Part shown: one piece after another, positions 57,374-64,000 of the stretch
Layout: each line of letters opens with the position of its first letter
How positions within the stretch are numbered: the first letter of the stretch is position 1
From: Hofstenia miamia
Lineage: Eukaryota; Xenacoelomorpha; Acoela
Length of the DNA stretch: 64,000 nucleotides
Assembly (NCBI GenBank): GCA_004352715.1
Contig: SCFE01000006.1
Location: forward strand, 1,678,752 to 1,742,751
Reading direction: 5' to 3'
The notes under the pieces: model-generated
Database searches by the model: none
What the model saw: only the letters and a program-made list of their open reading frames with translations
What the model was told of the DNA's origin: nothing
Position numbers and translations under genes: made by a program

Positions 57374-57760
57374 TTGGTTAAAAAAGTAAATTTCATAATT
57401 AGAAAACTTTCATTCATTGCACAATTACTATCTAGAACTTCAACTGAGTTGTTATTCCGATCACATATTTTGACACCCTATCTCTATGCTGCTGAAGTTT
57501 GGGTACCTAATTTACAAAAAAGGACAAATATTAAGGACGCCTATCAAACTGTGTTCCGTAATATTCATTAATTTAGTTAATACAACATTCAGAAAACAAT
57601 TTCAACGATATGCTCAGAAGATTTTGTGTGACGAAACCTATCTCTTGAATGCATATTTGTATCAATTATTCAGCAAAAGAATATCACACTATTTTAGAAA
57701 TCATTATTGTCGACCAGACAAATTTAAGAAGACATTTTTATCAAGTGCAAGCTAATATCT
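57374..57760 (+). pseudogene. LINE C-terminal fragment 1
   Basis: 'IIRKLSFIAQLLSRTSTELL', then 'SHILTPYLYAAEVWVPN' and Q..FR: the thumb and post-RT part of CR1/jockey-type LINEs. A +1 frameshift near 57560 continues to 57755. Confidence 0.6.
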
Positions 57761-57922
57761 ATGCAAAGGTCCCAAATCCATCCCAATGTTCCTCTAAAAA
57801 TTTGTAATTACGTTGAGTTTCCGTTTTACGTAACTGAAATCTTCGGTAGGTACAGGAAATAAAACTTTTTATTATTATTATTATTAACATTTGAAAAATT
57901 TTTACTGAATAAGATTCAAAAA

Positions 57923-58204
57923 ATGACTGAAGGCATTAGATATCTTTATCACTTACGCAATGTAATATCAAGCAATCATAAACAACTGATACATGCTTTC
58001 TGTTTGTTTCATTTTCAATACTGTTCCTTTCTTTTAACTAACCTAAATTCGAAACATCGTATGCTTCCATCAAAGACATTTAATTGCTGTATAAAAACTC
58101 TAAACTTTGCAAAAAAGTATGACGAAGCATCAGTATATCGTAATAAATATAAAATATCTCCGTTTCTACCAAATTCATCTGCATATGCTATCTATCTTAT
58201 TTAA
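57923..58204 (+). pseudogene. LINE C-terminal fragment 2
   Basis: 'YLYHLRNVISSNHKQLIHAF' followed by 'FHFQYCSFLLTNL' is the same LINE region in another variant (S-x-(F/I)-x-Y-C-x-x-L-L). Separate from fragment 1 by a TTA repeat (57868-57886). Confidence 0.6.
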
Positions 58205-58236
58205 ATTCAAATCTCTACAAGCATCTCTCCTTTTCC

Positions 58237-59490
58237 TTAACCTTCGTAAGTTCCTTGGGTCAGAATGACCCAAACTGGCTTTTTGCTTAAGAATAAGTAT
58301 TGAAGATAACAATAAAAATTAACAACAGTTTACCACTTCTATAAATTTTTTAAGCTAAATTCGATTCTGGATTCAAAAAATGCGCTACAATCTTGCTTCA
58401 TGTCATATTTTTTATTTTATCAAAAAAGACCTTCTGGGTCATTATGACCCATTCATTATATCTTGAAATTTGGGCTTTAAATCCCATAATATATAAACCC
58501 ATAGTCCGTAATATCAACTTATTACCCATAAATGTTATTATGATTTAAATGTAAATGCTAATTTCATATGGATGAACAAAACATGCACAAAAAATTACTT
58601 TATGAGAAGTAATAACAATTTAGATGATATAAATTATTAGAAAGATCAAATAATAGGATTTCCAAAATGGTTTTCCAAATTGGTAATTTCGTGTCAGCAA
58701 GATGGTCTGATGGTTTATGATATTAAGCCAAAATTGATAAAATTTATATGAAAGGGAAACGATATAGAGTAATTTGGCAGATGGATGGAACATGGTCTAC
58801 AATTTGCAAGATTTTTATTAAAGCAAATGATAATTTGGAGAGTGATGATACGTCAACTGAAGAGATCACCAAAGAATTAAAGCTGAAACAATATGTCTGA
58901 ATGAGAAAGATAGCACTAATGAAAGTGCAACATATACAAGCAATCAAGATGACGATGATAATTTTATAAACAATACCGATTATGAAGTTAGACGTACAGA
59001 TTCTGAATTTTATTCCGATAATGAATCGCACAATAGCAAAAATCAGATTGTGATTCATAATAATGCCAAAGCAGAACCAGGATATTTTACATCACGAGGT
59101 AAAATAATAAAATGGAGTAAAATACCCATATCAACAACTGGAAGAGCTCTGAAACAAAATGTTATTCGAGAAAGCCTGGAGCAAAACGATATGCTATATC
59201 ACGATGCTCAGATATTTTATCCACTTTTAGCTTGTTTTTTAATTCTTCCATGGAGAAACTTGTTATTGAAATTACAAATAAAAAGGTACACAACATTTTG
59301 GGAGAGCAATGGAAAGATATAGATGTGCCAGAATGGCATGAGTACATTGGGTTTCTTTTCTTGCAGGGGTTTTTAGGTGCAATGGTGAAGCCGTCACATC
59401 GCGTTGGTCCTCATCTACTGGAAGACCAATTTTTTGTGAAAAATGTCATTGAAGCGATTCAAGAAACTCAACCGGGCTGTGCGTTATAAT
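58237..59490 (+). mobile_element. piggyBac-like element, 5' end and N-terminal transposase
   Basis: TTAA at 58237-58240 is followed by CCTTCGTAAG and TTGGGTCAGAATGACCCAA; a related GGGTCATTATGACCC is at 58437-58451, as in the ends of many piggyBac elements. From 58671 the plus strand reads (two stops) V-S-A-R-W-S-D-G, then 'KGKRYRVIWQMDGTW', then an acidic stretch. 59050-59490 in two frames gives 'GKIIKWSKIPIS', then 'FNSSMEKLVIEITNKKV' and 'VPEWHEYIGFLFLQGFLGA', the N-terminal part of the DDE_Tnp_1_7 domain. Sequence ends before the catalytic Asp residues, and no right end was found: a truncated copy. Confidence 0.7.
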
Positions 59491-59596
59491 GACAAAATTA
59501 CACGAGCTTTTGTAGATTTTTTTGTATACATATATTGAGCAATAAATTTGCTTTGACTCTTATTATTTTTATTATCACTATTATTATTGTCATACA

Positions 59597-61928
59597 GGGC
59601 TCTTTGTCATATGAAGGAGTGACAATGAGCCTTTTTGATATCATTTCTCAGGATGAGGTCTGATTTCTTATATTTTGAAAAGACAAAGTTATATTGCTAC
59701 TTATTTTTATATGATGGGTGAAATGTATGCAAGGGAATGGCTTTACAGGATATACCAGCTTCTATTATAATTACGATAGGGGGCCCATTGTCAAATCTGA
59801 CTATAATAGAGGGCTAATAGTATAATATATTATGTCGCATAAATTTGTTAACTAGTACTTTGTTAGACCTAATTTTTAATTTTAATAGTATTTTTAGATA
59901 AGCTGAAGTTGATATTCTCTACTTTAGGATACATTAGGGTATATGTTAATGAATTACTCATTAACTGAAAAACACAGCACTCCTTCTCTATCCATGCTTT
60001 ATAATGCATTTTTTATGAATTTAAGAATCAGTGTTAAATTTGTTCAATTTTTTAGAATGACTTCTAATGATTAATGCAGTAATGACTGGAGAGATGATTC
60101 TCTTGATGACAATACTCGTCCTTAAGTTGCTGTGGATGATGCTGCTAATGTGCCACAAAAAATTGTCAAAAGGATTAGAAATCATTTATATGTAAAGCAC
60201 AAAAATCTATCTCAAACAAATAAGCATTATATTTGGTCTTACATCGTACACTTCATTCAAAGAAGACTAGTGAATTTGAAGATTGTTTTTTGAGGCTAAC
60301 TAACAGGCATAGACCAATTAAGAAGTTCCCTACACATAATGTAAGAACTTGCAACCATCAATGTAAAGATTATCTGCCTTCTGCTATTAAGAACCTGGTT
60401 AGAATGAATAAATTTGTAAGCATCAACTCTGAAACTATTATCACGGAGTTTATTAATTATAAAAAGGGTATATTGAACCTGTGGAAATACAACTAATAAA
60501 AAAATAAAAAATCAATTATCAAAAACTTACATTCAATATTTGTTAATACTCTAGCTATGAAAAAACCTCAATTTTTGGTACATGAAATTCACAGATTGGA
60601 ACGTCAAAACAAATACTCAGCTTCTACTATTCTTATTCTTCTAACTCTAGTTAAAAGCTTGGTCGATGTCATGGAGTTGCACTATGATAAAAATAGAATA
60701 CGACCTAGAGTGTGAGATGCAGTAGTACATGAGATTAGAAAAGTATACAATAAGAAAAAGCAAGTGCAAAAATCTGCTGACACTAAAGAAATGTTTTCAA
60801 AGTTACCAAGCATGAACACTGTACAAACTGTTCTATTGAAATTTAAAGAATTGCTAGAGGAAAACCTAAATAATCATAATCCAGGTTATAGAGATCAGCA
60901 ATGTCTAAAGTTTTATATTTTACAAGTCCGTCTCAATGTGCGCTCTGGTCCTTTAATTTCAATTAAGTGGGGAGATGAAAGAAATTGTTGAATGATGAGA
61001 TTGTTTCAACAAATCAACATAAAACAAGTTATAAATCCACGGTGAATATAAAAATCGAAAAAGATCAAATTCCATACATAAAGAATATGATTACTAATTA
61101 TCAAAGTGTGCACTTTCAAAACCCAAACTTCTTGTCTTCATGTTCTACAAATAAGCATGAAACAACAATATCAGCTGGGATTAAAGCAATAGTGAAAAAA
61201 TACTTGCCTGAATATGCATAATATAACTTTTCCTCCAGAAGCATTAGAAAGATGTTAGATACTTTCATTGAATCAAATGCAAATAATAAAATGATGACAT
61301 TTCAAATGTTCATTATGAGCAGACTGGCCATTCAAAAGAAACGGCCAAAAAATGTACATTATAACTTTACTCAATTATCTCAGTTCTATACGCAGACACT
61401 TGAACAAAATGCTATTGAATCTAAAGTTAATACAATTTGAAATGATATGAATGATTTAAATGTTGACAATTGCAGACGCTCTACATCAGGCTGTAATCAA
61501 ACACATGTCGATAGTGATGCAGAGAGTGATAACGATCAGTGTGACTTGGATTCTGATTATAAGCCCATGCATAAAAAAAGACATTTAAGAGATTCAGCAG
61601 TAGTAAAAAAAATGGAGGAATGAAGACAAATATTTATTAAGTTTGCTTAAATTTAGAAAAGTGTGGACAGCATATGAAAGGGACTGCTTATCACTGTTCC
61701 AAGAAGTGAAAGCAACACCAAATAAAGCTGAAACACAAGAAACTTTAACCGCATACAAAAAAATTTAATGACGAACTTGTGGTAAAAATTTATATCATTC
61801 TGAATTTTTTTTGACAAAGAGCCCTGTTACTATAATATATTTGACATATGACCCTTATTATAATAAAAATTGTACACAAGGAGCCCTTTATTATAATCTT
61901 GTTTTCCTAAAAAGTGTCAGAAAGCCCC
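59597..61928 (+). mobile_element. Element with inverted subterminal repeat arrays and tyrosine-recombinase-like ORF pieces
   Basis: Both ends carry several copies of (TATAATA)RRGGGCTCnTTGTCA: plus orientation at 59597, 59780 and 59811 (one inverted at 59620), minus orientation at 61812, 61841, 61871 and 61914. Between them run broken plus-strand frames (60233-60496, 60764-60991, 60985-61221, 61252-61440, to about 61766). They show a helical segment ('SASTILILLTLVKSLVDVM'), then 'LRVRSG'-like R box (VRLNVRSGPLISIKW), then 'SIRKMLDTF' and 'HYNFTQLSQFYTQ', then an acidic linker and a basic C-terminus. The R...(H/S)xxR...Y order suggests a tyrosine recombinase of Crypton type, but the family is uncertain and inverted ends are not usual for Cryptons. 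Confidence 0.45.
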
Positions 61929-61979
61929 GAATAATTATAATAATATAATAATAATTATTGTTATTATCATTATGACTGA

Positions 61980-62720
61980 CGCGCAAGTGAACGGTCGTAT
62001 TTCTTGCTCTGCGAGTGTAATATCGACGATTTATTCGCTGGTGTTACGGAATTAGCAGACGCGGAGAAGCTCTCCGCAACAAGAAAACTCCGCTTCATCA
62101 GTTATTAGCTAAACTGAATGGAAAACAGGCATTGCTTTTCTTATTTTCTACATCTACGAATGTCAATCTATGTCCAACTGATATCTGCACTCAAGTCACA
62201 CCTACAAAACAGATACACTCAGCTACATCTGCAAATCCTTCCACAACGTCTATTTCTACACAAATCTTACATGCAAAAAACTATCGATACATCTCACAAG
62301 AAGAAAGCTCATCAAAATCAGGATCCTTAGGAGAAAGGGCCTCCGCAGCAAGCTCTTTAGAGAAGACACAACTATTCTAATCATATTCAGTTCTATTCTT
62401 AAAGACATTCGTCCGGAAAATCTTTTGCCTTGTTGCTCTGTTTCTGTTCAAAGCTACTCTGGTCATTCTACTTCCCAACTCCTGAAGAAGCTAGAAGCTT
62501 ATCTCACTAAGCATTACTAGATAATGACACTTAAATACAGCAAGTTTATTATCTACCAATTCTTCAGTTTTTCTCTAAAATTTATTGGAAAATGAGCAAC
62601 CATTTTCGGAAAATCATATATTCATTTTTTAATAAATTTAGCCCATTTCTTCTCAATCATCTATATATAACTTAGCCCAGACCAATTCTAGAAGTATCGC
62701 AAATAGAAAATAAACTGAAA
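61980..62720 (+). pseudogene. LINE 5' region with ORF1-like pieces
   Basis: GC-richer start (61980-62110) followed by overlapping Ser/Thr-rich frames (62118-62380) and a piece with 'ILKDIRPENLLPCCSV' and 'LLKKLEAYLTKHY' at about 62390-62520. It leads directly into an endonuclease ORF, so it is probably ORF1 of the same LINE. Confidence 0.4.
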
Positions 62721-62734
62721 AATTACCCGCAATA

Positions 62735-63340
62735 ACTAAAAATTTGTTTATCTGAATGCTAGAAGCCTTAACTCAAACAGAAATGAATTTCTAAACTTAA
62801 CAAATAAGATAGGTCAAAACACAATATTCTTAATTACAGAAACTTGGCTACAACCTGACACTGATCGTAATATTTTCATAAAAACCGATTAGGTGGAGGT
62901 GGCGGACTCATGATATTAGCTCCAAAATGTTTAAACCACTGCGTAAATTGGAATTGGAATTAAATCACGATGTATTTGAATCACTCTGGATAGAAATTAT
63001 ATCTCTTGAAAATAACTGTCATAAAAAACTAATTAATATCACATACAATCCAAATAAAAATCATCATACTGACTATCTAAATTTTAGAGCCAATGAAATT
63101 TCTGAAATAAATTACTCTTATTATTCTATAAATATATTTGGTTACTTTAACATAAATTATTTTAATAATCTTGATAAAAATCGGTAGCAAAAATGTGTAC
63201 CACGATCTTCATTGTGTAAATACTGCCTGTTCCATACGGAATAACAACTTAATCGACAAATTCATGACAAATTCAGACTTATGTTTCAAATTCTTAAACT
63301 TCGAATCATTCAGTGACCATGCTCTCTGCCATACATAAGT
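62735..63340 (+). pseudogene. LINE apurinic-like endonuclease region
   Basis: 'VYLNARSLNSNRNEFLNL' then 'IFLITETWLQPDTD' is the N-terminal AP endonuclease block of CR1/jockey LINEs (catalytic Asn and Glu of N-A-R-S-L and E-T-W). Next come GGGLMIL and, after several frame breaks, 'SDHALCH'-like residues near 63320 (FSDHAL). Inactive. Confidence 0.7.
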
Positions 63341-64000
63341 AATATAACTACTAAAACTAATCATTTTAAATTAAATCGACATTTTAATTAATACGATTTA
63401 ATTAACAGAAACTTGTAAATGTTTCTTCCTTTCATGTAATTCATTGATATAATCTGGGAGTTTAGATTTTTGACTTTGTATATTATATCTAATATAAAAA
63501 CGTTATTTCTTAATCCTCAATGAATTGAAGCATAAAATGTCAACAACGCCAAGACCCCACCTCTTTTATTTCAAAACTATTGAAGAGTAAGTAATGTGCT
63601 TTGTCAATGTGAAAGATACACATTTGGACGACATTTTTCCCAATTTTTAAAAAATATATTCATTGGTTTCAATTTTATATGCAAATGATATCGTGAAGTA
63701 ATATTTTTGGAAAAACAAAGGAGACAAAGAACCTAGAGTTAATTGAGCATTAAAAATAGAAGGAAACATATTATTTAACTCATATTACCGTGCCTCTCCA
63801 GGTAAATGAAACTTGCAAAACTTATGTAAACTTACAATTACGCATTCAAAACTTGCACATATCATACACGTCTTGCAAAACATGTACGATCGTTTATAAT
63901 TTCTTGTAAATTTTAAACGTCTGGAAAATCGTATAAAACATTCACGTAGTACTTGTATGTTTGAAAGGCCTATAAGTCTTGCAAAATATACATGCAAAAT
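63341..64000. other. Non-coding end of window
   Basis: No gene seen. From 63810 the motif CTTGCAAAA(C/T) recurs at least five times at irregular intervals, a degenerate short repeat. Confidence 0.4.

Overview
The window is nuclear DNA from an animal, most likely an AT-rich invertebrate. Spliced genes with GT-AG introns, an animal-type glutamine-dependent NAD+ synthetase and a mitochondrial FOXRED1-type oxidoreductase, and a very mixed transposon load (Ty3/gypsy LTR elements, Penelope-like, CR1/jockey-like LINEs, Tc1, mariner, hAT, piggyBac, P-like) all point this way. I cannot name the species. The sequence is a draft assembly: there are N positions at 17877, 21682-21702, 27088, 36991 and 47529-47591, and at three of these one flank repeats the other.

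Four host genes can be supported. (1) Minus strand, 20252-28202: a five-exon leucine-rich-repeat protein of LRRC74 type (541 aa if joined as proposed). Every intron is in phase 1. A second, diverged copy of its last exon lies further downstream at 15276-15772 with the same splice acceptor and phase, so the gene may have two alternative C-termini. (2) Plus strand, 31062-33949: NADSYN1, complete, two exons, 697 aa, all catalytic residues present. (3) Minus strand, 42387-54671: a four-exon F-box/LRR protein (328 aa) whose second intron is about 9.8 kb and full of transposon debris. (4) Minus strand, 55744-56100: the last exon of FOXRED1.

Layout. 1-9735 is a nest of LTR retrotransposons: a minus-strand Ty3/gypsy element (2659-7588, 5-bp target duplication ACCAC) sits inside a plus-strand LTR element (2356-9732), and itself contains a foldback element and a stray LTR. 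10-14 kb holds simple repeats and a pair of head-to-head Penelope-like fragments. 14.1-14.8 kb is a hAT relic. 15-28 kb is the LRR gene with a hAT-type terminal-inverted-repeat element in its downstream region. 28-31 kb is empty AT-rich DNA, followed by NADSYN1. 35-42 kb carries an unclassified terminal-inverted-repeat element, a LINE interrupted by a Tc1 element, more LINE pieces and a hAT C-terminus. 43-54.7 kb is the F-box gene with DUF4806/transposase relics, a mariner and a P-like relic in or beside its large intron. 57-64 kb contains LINE pieces, a piggyBac N-terminal half preceded by a Tudor-like segment, and an unusual 2.3-kb element with tyrosine-recombinase-like ORF pieces between arrays of inverted subterminal repeats.

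No tRNA, rRNA or CRISPR was seen. The host genes do not form a pathway together; most of the window is decaying mobile DNA.
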